Below are positions 28,185 through 37,145 of a DNA stretch of 64,000 nt, piece by piece. Under the pieces are notes generated by a model. The model had not been told where the DNA came from. It saw only the letters and a list, made by a program, of their open reading frames with translations, and ran no database searches. Source of the stretch: JANWXD01 sp035575135 (GTDB lineage: Bacteria; Acidobacteriota; Terriglobia; Bryobacterales; Bryobacteraceae). Within the stretch, counting starts at the first letter, position 1. Each line of letters starts with the position of its first letter. Where the stretch lies: contig DATLYE010000024.1 in NCBI GenBank assembly GCA_035575135.1, positions 50,250 through 114,249 of the forward strand, given 5' to 3'. The translations under genes and the position numbers were made by a program.

Positions 28185-28433
28185 TCAGAAAATCCCGCCG
28201 CCGGCGGCCAGCCGGATCAGGCCGATCAGGATGGCGAAGCTGCAGCAAACCACACCCACGATCGAGCCGCCCCGGTCGGGACCCTTGGCGGTCGCCAGAG
28301 CCACGACGCTGACGACGAGGCCGACGGCGGCGAAAGGAATGTTGAGCCAGTTCAGAGAGCCGAGGCAGGGAAAGAATGCGACGATCATTCCGAGCATCGC
28401 CAGAATTCCCCAGATCATGCTGAGCACTTGCAT
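28185..28433 (-). CDS. Small membrane protein (82 aa)
   Basis: An 82-residue protein with two or three hydrophobic segments (MIWGILAMLGMIVAFFPC, LNIPFAAVGLVVSVVALAT, GSIVGVVCCSFAILIGLIRL) and a Gly-rich end. A strong Shine-Dalgarno (GGAGGTG) precedes the ATG. It overlaps the end of the preceding DUF2752-like gene by 19 bases and is the last of four small co-directional membrane genes. No function can be assigned; the composition resembles uncharacterised DUF4190-like proteins. Confidence 0.6.
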   Translation of the reverse strand: MQVLSMIWGILAMLGMIVAFFPCLGSLNWLNIPFAAVGLVVSVVALATAKGPDRGGSIVGVVCCSFAILIGLIRLAAGGGIF

Positions 28434-28705
28434 GCGACACCTCCACGTGCGCCGCTACGGTGGCGGCGGAGAAAACGGGCCAGCCAGATCAGCGCCGCGA
28501 CTTGGTTGCTGATGAGGCACAAATAGAAGGCCGCACCGAGGGCATTTGCATCGAACGCAGCGCCCAGCCGCCCTCGGGCGGCGCCGGTAAAGCTGCGTGT
28601 GAACCCGCACAACGGACAAGCGGTGCGGTGAGGATGGCGGAGGGCCGGCGCCAAGCGAGCGGTACCGAAGAATTCCAGCCCCACAGTTGCGGGAAGCGTG
28701 GCCAC
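28415..28705 (-). CDS. DUF2752-like membrane protein (second copy)
   Basis: At least 96 residues from a GTG, containing the DUF2752 hallmark HPHRTACPLCGFTRSFTGAA followed by a long hydrophobic helix. The open frame extends upstream to the stop codon of the other DUF2752 gene without an ATG; that extension (ACLGLWACLTVATLPA) would supply the missing first membrane helix, so the real start is uncertain and might be a rare codon. The two copies are in the same frame, separated by one TAG. Family function unknown. Confidence 0.6.
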   Translation of the reverse strand: MATLPATVGLEFFGTARLAPALRHPHRTACPLCGFTRSFTGAARGRLGAAFDANALGAAFYLCLISNQVAALIWLARFLRRHRSGARGGVACKCSA

Positions 28706-28777
28706 GGTCAGGCAAGCCCACAGGCCGAGACAGGCTCGCCGGAGCTCGGAACGAGGGAGGCGCCCGGACGCCGCAAG

Positions 28778-29044
28778 CTAGGCGATCAACGCCGCCACGG
28801 ACATCAAGCAGCCCGCCGCAACCGCTGCGGGAGCCCAAGGATGGTGTGCCGCCGCGATATCCCAGTCGCCACGCAGCAAATGCCAAACCGCACGGGTCAT
28901 TCCGCAGCCCCAGCATTCGATACCCAGCCAGCGGCGGAACATGCAGGCGTCGGGCAAAGCGTCGAGCGCGGCGCGCGGCAGGAGGGCCAGAGCCGCGACA
29001 AGCGCCGGCGGTGTCACGGCTGCCAGCAATGCGATCCGGCGCAT
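28778..29044 (-). CDS. DUF2752 membrane protein (first copy)
   Basis: An 88-residue protein: an N-terminal membrane helix (ALLAAVTPPALVAALALLP), the hallmark CMFRRWLGIECWGCGMTRAVWHLLRG with its C-x2-C-G-x-T-R core, and a C-terminal helix. Members are small membrane proteins of unknown role. It starts 3 bases after the stop of the TM2-domain gene, and a related copy follows directly, so the four genes are likely one operon. Confidence 0.8.
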   Translation of the reverse strand: MRRIALLAAVTPPALVAALALLPRAALDALPDACMFRRWLGIECWGCGMTRAVWHLLRGDWDIAAAHHPWAPAAVAAGCLMSVAALIA

Positions 29045-29047
29045 GAT

Positions 29048-29464
29048 TCAGTCCGCCAGAGGTTGTCCTGCAGCGTCGGTGTTGATCGAGCCCGTCAGGA
29101 TCAGGATACCCTCGATCAGTCCCCAGATCGCGGCGGCAATCGAAGTGATGCCGCAGGTGAGGAATCCGAGCAAAGCCAGAATGAGCTGTGCGGCCCCGAT
29201 GGCGTTGTAGCCGAGATAGAAGCGGTGAATGCCGAGGGCGCCGACGAAGATCCCGAGCAGACCCGCCGCCAGCCTCGACTTCGGGCCGCCGGCCGCTCCC
29301 GTCGCCGCCAGGCGTGCCCCGCATTTGGTACAGTACTGCGCAACGGCGTCTGTCGGCGCGCCGCAGTGATGGCAATAATTCCGGCCGGCGCGCGGCGGAA
29401 CGCCGCACGCCAGACACATCACTGCCTGTTCGGCCACCTCTTTGCCGCAATTCCGGCAAAACAT
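29048..29464 (-). CDS. TM2-domain protein with zinc ribbons
   Basis: A 138-residue protein. The N terminus has two zinc-ribbon modules with C-x2-C pairs (MFCRNCGKEVAEQAVMCLACG and NYCHHCGAPTDAVAQYCTKCG, given here only as landmarks about residues 1-21 and 29-49). A TM2 domain follows: AGLLGIFVGALGIHRFYLGY, a turn, and ITSIAAAIWGLIEGILILTG. TM2 proteins are membrane proteins of largely unknown function; the ribbons suggest a cytoplasmic interaction module. First gene of a cluster with two DUF2752 proteins. Confidence 0.85.
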   Translation of the reverse strand: MFCRNCGKEVAEQAVMCLACGVPPRAGRNYCHHCGAPTDAVAQYCTKCGARLAATGAAGGPKSRLAAGLLGIFVGALGIHRFYLGYNAIGAAQLILALLGFLTCGITSIAAAIWGLIEGILILTGSINTDAAGQPLAD

Positions 29465-29511
29465 ATCGCCTCCCTGCTGTGCCTACGAAATCCGATCACG
29501 GGAAGTTCCTC

Positions 29512-30399
29512 TCAGCGCCTCCGGCCGAGAATCCAGTCGAGCGCTTGCGAGGACTGATAAATGAGTGCCTCGGGATAGTGCTCAAACGGGTGGAAGTATT
29601 CGAAGGTGACGTAGCCGCGGTAGCCGGTTTGCTCGAGGGCCTCCACGACCGCCGGCCAGTTTGTCGTACCGTCCAGCAGCGTGCGAAAGGTATTCAGGTG
29701 GAACTCGCGCGTGCGCTTGTCCCACTCCTTGAAGTGGACGTTGCGGATGCGCTTGCCGAGCACCGGAATCCAATGCTCCGGGAACTGGTACTGCATGATG
29801 TTGCCGGTATCGAAATGCACGCCCACCCAGGGGCTGCGGAAGCCGTCCACGAAGCGGTTGATTTCTTCGGCGCTCATCAGGAAGCCGTTGGCGAAAATGT
29901 TCTCCACGTTCAGCGACACCCGCGCTTTGGCCGCCGCTGGCAGGAGCTTTCGGATCGCTTGTTGCGCCCGCCGCCAGCAGAGTTCGGGGGGCACGGGCTC
30001 CAGACCTTCGAGCCAGGGGATGTAACAGGACCCTGCCACCACGAGCAGATTCGGGGTTCCGACCCACTGGGCCGCCTCGATCATCCGCGCCGCCAGTTCG
30101 AGGCCCTTGTTGCGCTGAGCCGGATCGTTGCTGGTCAGCGAGTAAGGGAACCAGAGAAACGAACAGATGCCGCTGACCTTGATGCCGCAGCTGCGGGCCA
30201 GCCGCCCGATCCGGCGCAGGTCGGCCTCGGAAGTTTCGGCGGAGAATTCTCCGGTGAGGTCGAAGTTGAGTTCGACGGCGTCATAACCTGCCTCCCGGGC
30301 CAGGCGAAAACATTGCTCGAGGCTCCACTTGGCGGGGTAGGGAAAAGCCCAGAGGTTGATGGATTTTTGGAAGCGACTCCGGCGTGCGGGGGCCGGCAT
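29512..30399 (-). CDS. Sugar phosphate isomerase/epimerase-family TIM-barrel protein
   Basis: A 295-residue AP-endonuclease-2-fold protein. Strand ends carry candidate metal ligands in the family order: Glu in VSLNVENIF, Asp in GVHFDTGN, His in IRNVHFKEWD and Glu in VTFEYFHPF. These enzymes isomerise or epimerise keto sugars or inositols (for example hydroxypyruvate isomerase, IolE, tagatose epimerases). No signal peptide is seen. Neighbours give no pathway. Relatives often occur with Gfo/Idh oxidoreductases such as the one near 62 kb, but the substrate is not predictable. Confidence 0.85.
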   Translation of the reverse strand: MPAPARRSRFQKSINLWAFPYPAKWSLEQCFRLAREAGYDAVELNFDLTGEFSAETSEADLRRIGRLARSCGIKVSGICSFLWFPYSLTSNDPAQRNKGLELAARMIEAAQWVGTPNLLVVAGSCYIPWLEGLEPVPPELCWRRAQQAIRKLLPAAAKARVSLNVENIFANGFLMSAEEINRFVDGFRSPWVGVHFDTGNIMQYQFPEHWIPVLGKRIRNVHFKEWDKRTREFHLNTFRTLLDGTTNWPAVVEALEQTGYRGYVTFEYFHPFEHYPEALIYQSSQALDWILGRRR

Positions 30400-30475
30400 A
30401 GTGGGTGCATTGTGTCACGGCGCTTCGGCCGGAGTCAACAGCAGATGGCGCCGGCGGCCACCCCTCCGCGGCGGG

Positions 30476-31201
30476 CTACGGCGGGGTTCCGGCAAGCAGG
30501 CGGAGTCCGCGCGCGGCGTTCAAGCGCCGCCACAGATCGTTGTACCGCGCTTCCTCCAGCGGCTGTTTCAACTGAAAGTTAAACGCCCTGCGGTTGCCGT
30601 AATGAAACTTGGACCGCTCGAACGTCGTAATGGTGAGTTCGAACGGGCCCGAGCTGCTGAGATTCTCGATGTCCTGATCACGCCAGGTGCGCGACAGGCC
30701 GGGCTTGGCGGTTTTGTAAACGATCCGATCTGGTCCCACGATGAGAACGCCTTCCGAGCCCCACAGCCGGCCCAAGAGCTTCGCCGGAACCTGCCACAGC
30801 GGCCGCACGTCTTCGTCGGCCAGAGCTGCGACCATGCGTTGATCGAGCCGTTGCCGGAGAAAGGTGTAGACTTCGCTGAAACTGCGCCCTTGAGCCGCGG
30901 CAAAGGTATATTCCCGATCCACGCCGAGCCGCCACTTACTGTCCTGGTAGGTCAGAATCGTCAGGCGTTGCTCGGAAAGGTAAAGCTGCTGGATGTCCGT
31001 CCAGCTCCAGTTCCAGCGGTGCTCGGACGGTTTTCCGCCTGTGGTTTCCGCGTAGGCGACGCCGTCGCTCGTGATCCGCAGCGTTCCGGGGCGGTCACGG
31101 AAGGCGTGATCGTGCCGGACGGGAAACTCGAAATTCTGAGCGGCGGCGGCAAGTGCAACGCTCAGGAGGATGCAAGCTGCTTTTTCAATTCGAAGTGCCA
31201 T
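30476..31201 (-). CDS. Exported protein of unknown function at the end of the copper-efflux operon
   Basis: A 241-residue protein starting MALRIEKAACILLSVALAAAA, a clear signal peptide. The start codon is inside the 3' end of the efflux-pump gene (40-base overlap), with GAGG six bases before it. The mature part starts QNFEFPVRHDHAFRD and reads as beta-rich repeats (GTLRITSDGVAYAETT, LYLSEQRLTILTYQDSKW, GPFELTITTFERSKFHYGN), resembling PH-like or lipocalin-like folds. HDH near the N terminus could bind metal. I do not recognise a family. Position suggests a periplasmic accessory of the pump, or simply a co-transcribed protein. Confidence 0.6.
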   Translation of the reverse strand: MALRIEKAACILLSVALAAAAQNFEFPVRHDHAFRDRPGTLRITSDGVAYAETTGGKPSEHRWNWSWTDIQQLYLSEQRLTILTYQDSKWRLGVDREYTFAAAQGRSFSEVYTFLRQRLDQRMVAALADEDVRPLWQVPAKLLGRLWGSEGVLIVGPDRIVYKTAKPGLSRTWRDQDIENLSSSGPFELTITTFERSKFHYGNRRAFNFQLKQPLEEARYNDLWRRLNAARGLRLLAGTPP

Positions 31202-34200
31202 TTCCAAACCTCGTAGATTGCCGGGTAGACCACCAGCTCCAGCACAAAGGAGGTAAAGATTCCGCCGATCATCGGCGCGGCGATGCGTTTCATCACGTCG
31301 GCGCCCGTGCCGGTGGACCACATGATGGGGATCAGTCCCATGAACATCGTGGCCACCGTCATGAACTTGGGCCGGATGCGCTTGACGGCTCCGTGCAGAA
31401 CAGCCTCCTGGAGGTCGCCCAGGCTCCGCAACCGCCCCTCTTTGCGAGCCTGCTGGTAAGCCAGGTCCAGATAGAGCAGCATGAAGACGCCGGTTTCGGC
31501 ATCCACGCCCAACAGCGCAATCAGGCCGACCCAGACTCCAATGCTCATGTTGTAGTCGAGCAGATACAGCAGCCAAATGGCGCCCACCGCGGAGAACGGC
31601 ACGGCCAGCAGAATGATCATCGTCTTGGCGACGGAGCGCGTATTCATATACAGCAGCATCAGGATCAGGAACAGTGTCAGCGGCACGACCACCAGCAGCC
31701 GTTGTTTGACGCGCTCCATGGCTTCGTACTGTCCGCTCCAGGCGATCGAGTAGCCGGGCGGCAGGCGGACCTTTTCGCGGACCACCCGCTTGGCCTCTTC
31801 CACATAGCCGCCGATATCTCTGCCCGCAACGTCTACGTACACATAGCCGGCCAGCATGCCGTCTTCGTCCCGGTACATCGAAGGCCCGGGCACCAGCCGA
31901 ATCTCGGCCAGTTGTGAAACAGGAATCTGCAGCTTGCCGTCCATGGCGGGAACCAGCACCCGGCCCAGGCGGTCCAGGCTGCTGCGGAAGTCGCGGAAGT
32001 AACGGACGTTGACGGGGTAGCGCTCCCGTCCTTCGACCGTGGTGGTGACTTGGTCGCCGCCGACGGCGTTCATCACGATCATCTGGGCTTCGTCAATGGT
32101 CAGGCCATAGCGGGCCAGCGCCTCCCGTTTCCACCGGAAGTCGAGGAAGTAGCCTCCGCTGGTTCGTTCGGCAAAGACGCTGCGGGTACCGGCAACCTGC
32201 GGCAGCAGTCCTTCGATCTGTGCGCCGATTCGTTCGATCTCGCGGAAGTCCGAGCCGAAGATCTTGATGCCCACGGGCGTCCGGATGCCTGTGGTGAGCA
32301 TGTCAATGCGGTTCTTGATCGGCATCGTCCAGGCGTTGGAAGCCCCCGGGATCTGGAGCGCCCGGTTCATCTGCTCTACGAGCTCTTCGGTGGAGATGTG
32401 GTCGGGAGTGATGTGGCGGAGGATGCGCTTGGCCCATTCCGGGGCCCAGGCAGAATACCAGGTTTCTTTTTTCCGCCACTGGTCGCGCGGTTTGAGCAGC
32501 ACCACGGTTTCCAGCATGGACAGGGGCGCCGGATCGGTGGAGGTTTCCGCCCGGCCGGCCTTGCCCAGCACGCGGTCGACTTCGGGGAATTGCATGAGAA
32601 TGCGGTCCGTCACCTGGAGCAGGCGTTGGGCCTCCGTTACGGAGATTCCGGGCAGCGTGGAGGGCATGTACAGCAGCGAGCCCTCATCGAGCGGGGGCAT
32701 GAATTCCGAGCCGAGACGCCGGTAGACCGGAATGGTGGCGACCACGGCGGCGACGGCGCCCCCGATGACGAACCACTTCCAGCGCAAGGACCAGCGACAG
32801 ACCGGCTCATACAGGCGGATCAGCAGCCGGCTGATGGGGTGCTTCTCCTCGGAGTGGATCTTGCCCACCAGGACGGCGTTGGCGGCCCGGGCGAGCCAGC
32901 GCGGCCGGAAGTCGAAGTTGCGCATGTGGGTGAACAGCAGCCGCATGGCCGGATCGAGAGTGATGGCCAGCACCGCGGCGACGATCATGGCCAGGTTCTT
33001 GGTATATGCCAGGGGCTTGAACAGGCGCCCTTCCTGGGCTTCGAGCGTCAGCACCGGCAGGAAGGAAACGGCAATCACCAGGAGGGCAAAGAAGCTCGGC
33101 CCGCCCACCTCCTTGACCGCCGAGATCACCACCTCGTGGTAGTCTTCCTTACGCCCGCTGCGTTCCCATTCCTCCAGCTTCTTGTGCGTCTGTTCCACCA
33201 CGACGATGGCCGCGTCCACCATGGCGCCGATGGCGATAGCGATTCCCCCGAGCGACATGATGTTCGAGGTGAGGCCCATCTGCTGCATGGGGATGAAGGA
33301 AATCACGATGGCCACCGGAATGGTGAGGATGGGGATGATCGCGCTCGGGATATGCCACAGGAAGATGAGGATCACCAACGAGACGATGGTCAATTCCTCG
33401 ATGAGGGTGCGCTTGAGGGTGTCAATGGAGCGCAGGATCAGATCGGAGCGATCGTACGTGGTCACGACGCGGACGCCGGCGGGGAGCCCGGGCTCGATTT
33501 CGCCGAGTTTCGCCTTCACGCGCTCGATGACACGCAGGGCGTTCTCTCCCTGGCGCATCACCACGATGCCGGAGACGACCTCGCCCTGCCCGTTCAGGTC
33601 CGCGATACCGCGACGAATGTCCGGGCCGAGGACGACTTGGCCCACATCGCGCACGCGGATGGGAACGCCGTTGGCGGTGGAGGCCAGTACGATGTTGCCG
33701 ATGTCGTCCGCCGATGTCGCGTAGCCGCGCCCGCGAACCATGTACTCGGCCCCGCTAAACTCCACCAGCCGGCCGCCCACGTCATTGTTGCCTTGCCGCA
33801 CGGCTTCCACGACTCGCGCGATAGGAATGTTGAGCGCCGCCAGCCGGTTGGGATCCACGTTGACCTGGTACTGGCGCACAAAGCCGCCGAGGGGCGCAAC
33901 CTCCGCCACGCCCGGTACCGATTGCAGGTGGAAGCGGAGGTACCAGTCCTGGAGCGAGCGCAGTTCGGCCAGACTGCGCTTGCCGGTGGTGTCCACGAGC
34001 GCATACTGGAAGACCCAGCCGAGGCCGGTGGCGTCGGGCCCGAGTTCGGTGCGCACTCCCTGGGGCAGGCGCGGGAGCACGCCGGAGAGATACTCGAGCG
34101 TTCTCGAACGCGCCCAGTAAATGTCAGTTCCTTCCTCGAAGATGATGTAGACGTAGGAGTAACCGAAGTCGGAGAAACCTCTCACCGTGCGCACGCGCGG

Positions 34201-34425
34201 CGCAGCCAGCATGGCCGTGACGATGGGATAGGTGACCTGATCCTCGATAATGTCCGGGCTGCGATCCCAGCGCGAATAGACGATGACCTGGGTCTCGCTC
34301 AGATCCGGGATGGCGTCAAGCGGCACGTTTTGCATGGCCCAGAGCCCCGCGAGAACCGCAGCGCCGATCACGACAAACACGATGAACTTGTTGTGCGCCG
34401 AGAACTCGATGATCCGGTCAATCAT
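31162..34425 (-). CDS. cusA: Heavy-metal efflux RND pump, CusA/CzcA family
   Basis: A 1087-residue inner-membrane RND transporter with 12 membrane helices and two large periplasmic loops. The N terminus MIDRIIEFSAHNKFIVFVV and the segment VIVYSRWDRSPDIIEDQVTY are typical of the heavy-metal efflux group. GAMVDAAIVVVEQTHKKLEEW in the fourth helix has the Asp and Glu that relay protons. EAQEGRLFKPLAYTKNLAM and a Met-containing periplasmic region fit the Cu(I)/Ag(I) branch, consistent with the copper-type adaptor encoded upstream. It overlaps the adaptor gene by 8 bases. The pump exports metal through the adjacent outer-membrane channel. Confidence 0.93.
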   Translation of the reverse strand: MIDRIIEFSAHNKFIVFVVIGAAVLAGLWAMQNVPLDAIPDLSETQVIVYSRWDRSPDIIEDQVTYPIVTAMLAAPRVRTVRGFSDFGYSYVYIIFEEGTDIYWARSRTLEYLSGVLPRLPQGVRTELGPDATGLGWVFQYALVDTTGKRSLAELRSLQDWYLRFHLQSVPGVAEVAPLGGFVRQYQVNVDPNRLAALNIPIARVVEAVRQGNNDVGGRLVEFSGAEYMVRGRGYATSADDIGNIVLASTANGVPIRVRDVGQVVLGPDIRRGIADLNGQGEVVSGIVVMRQGENALRVIERVKAKLGEIEPGLPAGVRVVTTYDRSDLILRSIDTLKRTLIEELTIVSLVILIFLWHIPSAIIPILTIPVAIVISFIPMQQMGLTSNIMSLGGIAIAIGAMVDAAIVVVEQTHKKLEEWERSGRKEDYHEVVISAVKEVGGPSFFALLVIAVSFLPVLTLEAQEGRLFKPLAYTKNLAMIVAAVLAITLDPAMRLLFTHMRNFDFRPRWLARAANAVLVGKIHSEEKHPISRLLIRLYEPVCRWSLRWKWFVIGGAVAAVVATIPVYRRLGSEFMPPLDEGSLLYMPSTLPGISVTEAQRLLQVTDRILMQFPEVDRVLGKAGRAETSTDPAPLSMLETVVLLKPRDQWRKKETWYSAWAPEWAKRILRHITPDHISTEELVEQMNRALQIPGASNAWTMPIKNRIDMLTTGIRTPVGIKIFGSDFREIERIGAQIEGLLPQVAGTRSVFAERTSGGYFLDFRWKREALARYGLTIDEAQMIVMNAVGGDQVTTTVEGRERYPVNVRYFRDFRSSLDRLGRVLVPAMDGKLQIPVSQLAEIRLVPGPSMYRDEDGMLAGYVYVDVAGRDIGGYVEEAKRVVREKVRLPPGYSIAWSGQYEAMERVKQRLLVVVPLTLFLILMLLYMNTRSVAKTMIILLAVPFSAVGAIWLLYLLDYNMSIGVWVGLIALLGVDAETGVFMLLYLDLAYQQARKEGRLRSLGDLQEAVLHGAVKRIRPKFMTVATMFMGLIPIMWSTGTGADVMKRIAAPMIGGIFTSFVLELVVYPAIYEVWKWHFELKKQLASS

Positions 34426-35812
34426 GTCGGTGACTCCCGGGCTGCGGCGCCGGCGCGCTGGCGGGAGCTGCCGGCTGTGTGCCGGCGTGCTGGTGAGGCG
34501 CCATACCCGCCGCTGCGGCTTTCAGGCGGCTTTCCGAGTCGATCAGGAAGGTGCCGGAGGTGACAATGCGTTCACCCGGCTGGAGCCCTTTCAGGATGAC
34601 GACGCGATCTCCCAGAAGCTCGCCGGTTTCCACATGCCGCGGCTCCAGATACCCGTTGCCGCGGTCCACGAAGACCGTCTTGGTCAGGCCGGAATCGAGC
34701 ACGGCGTCTACCGGCACGGTGAGGCGCGGCGGTTCGGCCACGCGGAACTCGACGTCCACGAACATCTCGGGCTTGAGGAGCAACCTGGGATTGGCCAATT
34801 CCAGGCGCACCTTCAGCGTACGGGTGGCAGGATCTACCGAAGGCTGGATGTAAGTGACACGGGCCGGAAACCGTTTGCCCGGGTAGTAGGCCAGCGAGAC
34901 CGTGGCGGGCTGGCCGAGGCGAATGGCGGCGGTCTCGTATTCAAATACGTCGGCCATCACCCAGACCCGGCTCAGGTCCACGATGGTGTAGAGCTCCGTG
35001 TCCGGCATTACCCGCTGCCGGGGGAAGGCGTTGCGCGCCGTGACGTAGCCGGAGACGGGCGAGTAGAGCGTGACGGTGCGATGCGGCTTCCCCGTGCGTT
35101 CCAACTCTTCAATCTGGGCGGGGCTCATGTCCCAGAGTTCCAGCCGGCGCCTTGCAGCCTCGATCAGGCTTTCGCCCATCTCCCACCGCTCCATCTGGCG
35201 TTGGGCGCCCCGGAGCATGGTGTGCGTGGCCGGCGCGGGCGGCTCCGCGGGCGCCATCACACGGCGCGCCTTCAGGGCCAGCAGATACTCCTGCTGGGTG
35301 GCCAGCAATTCGGGGCTGTAGATGGCGAGCAAGGGCTGGCCTTTCTGGACGAACTTTCCGGTGAAGTCCACGAACACTTCCTCGATCCAGCCGTCCACCT
35401 TGGAGTGAATGCGAGCGATGCGAGTCTCGTCCACGTCCACTTTTCCCACGGCCCGAATCGTGCGGAACCCGGAAGTGACTTCCGCCGTCCCGTAGCGCAC
35501 GCCGATAAGCTGCTGCCGCTCGACGGGAACGTGGAAAACGTTCGGCGGCAGTCCGGCCCCCGGTTCGGGTTGCGAACCGGCCGCCGCCCCGGGCTGCTCC
35601 AGGGGCACCAGGCGCATGCCGCAGATGGGGCAGTCACCGGGCCGATCCGATATGTAGGACGGGTGCATGGGGCAGTAATAGCGGCTTGCCGGGGCAGTAC
35701 GATTCGCTTCTGCCGCCGGCGGGCGGGGTCCGTACCACCGGCCCCAGCCGTAGCCGGCGACGAAGGCCGCCGCGGTCAGGACCAGGATGCCAAACAGCGT
35801 GACGACTTTCAT
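34418..35812 (-). CDS. cusB: RND efflux periplasmic adaptor, CusB type with heavy-metal-binding domain
   Basis: About 464 residues from the ATG preceded by AGGAG. A signal/anchor helix is followed by a heavy-metal-binding domain (YYCPMHPSYISDRPGDCPIC around residues 45-67) found in copper/silver adaptors. The membrane-fusion core has the barrel-sandwich segments DGWIEEVFVDFTGKFVQKGQ and SPVSGYVTARNAFPRQRV flanking a helical hairpin, then the beta-barrel domain. The C terminus is His-rich (GMAPHQHAGTQ, ending GSHRHD), a likely extra metal-binding tail. It links the CusA-type pump with the outer-membrane channel encoded next to it. Confidence 0.93.
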   Translation of the reverse strand: MKVVTLFGILVLTAAAFVAGYGWGRWYGPRPPAAEANRTAPASRYYCPMHPSYISDRPGDCPICGMRLVPLEQPGAAAGSQPEPGAGLPPNVFHVPVERQQLIGVRYGTAEVTSGFRTIRAVGKVDVDETRIARIHSKVDGWIEEVFVDFTGKFVQKGQPLLAIYSPELLATQQEYLLALKARRVMAPAEPPAPATHTMLRGAQRQMERWEMGESLIEAARRRLELWDMSPAQIEELERTGKPHRTVTLYSPVSGYVTARNAFPRQRVMPDTELYTIVDLSRVWVMADVFEYETAAIRLGQPATVSLAYYPGKRFPARVTYIQPSVDPATRTLKVRLELANPRLLLKPEMFVDVEFRVAEPPRLTVPVDAVLDSGLTKTVFVDRGNGYLEPRHVETGELLGDRVVILKGLQPGERIVTSGTFLIDSESRLKAAAAGMAPHQHAGTQPAAPASAPAPQPGSHRHD

Positions 35813-35825
35813 TTGAGCGCTCCTG

Positions 35826-37094
35826 TTATCGGACCCAGTCAATCAGCTCCGTTCCAGTAAGTTCCTCTAACTTCACTAGAGAAATATGGAAGCTGAGCAT
35901 TTCCTGATGGTAGTTTTCCTCGTACTCCACCATGGTCATAAAGTTGGAAAGCACCGTTAGGAAATCCACCGCGCCCGTTTCATAGGACGCGACGGAGGAC
36001 TCGAGCGCCAGACTGGCTTGGGGAATCACGAGCTCGGCGTAGGTTTTCATGAGGCGGTAGGAGGTCTGCGCCATGAGATAGTTATCCTTGATGCGGAAGT
36101 GGACGGCCTGATCCGCCGCTTCGAAGCTGCGCCGGGCCTGTGAGAGATTATGGGCCTGCTCGGCCACGGCGGCGCGCTGCTTTCTCCAGAAATACGCGGG
36201 AAGCTTGAAATCCACGCGCAACTGGTACATATCCGGCATCCGGCCCATGTTGAAGTAGCCGGCCGACAGCGCATAGTCGGGATAGTAATCTTTGCGTGCG
36301 AGATTCAAGGCCAGTTCGGAACGCCGGACCATCCTTTCTTCACGCCGCAGCAGCGGAGAGTTTTCGCGCGCCCGCCTGTAAAGATCTTCCAGGCCGATCC
36401 GCAGTTCGCCGGGGATGATCTGCGGCGGGCGGGGCAACGGTGTGTCGGGGTGGCGCCCCAGCAGGGAGTTGATCTCGGCCTCGGCGCTGCGTTTGTCCTG
36501 CTCCATTCTTTCGATCCGCGTCTCCAGAATGGAGAGCTGCGTGTGGGCCTTGAACAAGTCCTGCTGGGCGGCGCGGCCGACAGAGTAGCGAGCCTCTGCG
36601 ATGCGGAGAAACTTACGGAGCAGTTCCCGGTTGCGCTCGAGCACCGCGATAGCCTCATAGGTGTGGTGCAGGCGGTGATACGCCTGCTTCAACCGGGAAA
36701 GGACATTGAGCTGGATGGCCTGGTACTCCTCAAAGGCCGCCTCGGCTTCCCTGGAGGCCATCTCGGCCCGCAGCTTTCGCTTTCCGGGGAAGGGCAGCTC
36801 CTGAGTGAGCATGAACCCCGCGTTGCTGGTCGGATGTACTCCGAGGCCCGCCAGCGGCAGCGGGCTCCCGTTGCTGGTGTAGCCCACCGACAGCATGGGA
36901 TCCGGCAGGCTGGCTTCCTGCGAAGGCCGCTGGCGCGCGGCTTCATACCGCTTTTGGGCGGCGAGAATTTCCGGATTGCTGCGCAGCGCCTCGTCCATCA
37001 GCGGGCCAAGCAGCAAACCTTCTTGCTGGGCCGCCAGGACGGCGGGCACGACACCAAGTGCGCAGTAGAGTTTGTAAGTGCGGATCACGGCCAC
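35826..37094 (-). CDS. cusC: TolC-family outer-membrane efflux channel, CusC-like
   Basis: A 422-residue outer-membrane factor. After a short signal-like segment (LYCALGVVPAVLAAQ) come two OEP repeats of long amphipathic helices; EALRSNPEILAAQKRYEAAR, QELPFPGKRKLRAEMASREA and ARYSVGRAAQQDLFKAHTQ are characteristic. It forms a trimeric tunnel through the outer membrane for the RND pump. It lies 13 bases upstream of the adaptor gene, in the usual C-B-A order. No lipobox Cys is evident at the signal end. Confidence 0.9.
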   Translation of the reverse strand: MAVIRTYKLYCALGVVPAVLAAQQEGLLLGPLMDEALRSNPEILAAQKRYEAARQRPSQEASLPDPMLSVGYTSNGSPLPLAGLGVHPTSNAGFMLTQELPFPGKRKLRAEMASREAEAAFEEYQAIQLNVLSRLKQAYHRLHHTYEAIAVLERNRELLRKFLRIAEARYSVGRAAQQDLFKAHTQLSILETRIERMEQDKRSAEAEINSLLGRHPDTPLPRPPQIIPGELRIGLEDLYRRARENSPLLRREERMVRRSELALNLARKDYYPDYALSAGYFNMGRMPDMYQLRVDFKLPAYFWRKQRAAVAEQAHNLSQARRSFEAADQAVHFRIKDNYLMAQTSYRLMKTYAELVIPQASLALESSVASYETGAVDFLTVLSNFMTMVEYEENYHQEMLSFHISLVKLEELTGTELIDWVR

Positions 37095-37145
37095 CTCCCG
37101 AAGACGGCGGGGCAGACTCCTGCCGAGCCCGCCCCGCGCGCAGTG

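Noticed and set aside
32050..34563. 837-codon plus-strand open frame opposite cusA
   Set aside because: Shadow frame; cusA on the other strand has full family motifs and this frame has none.
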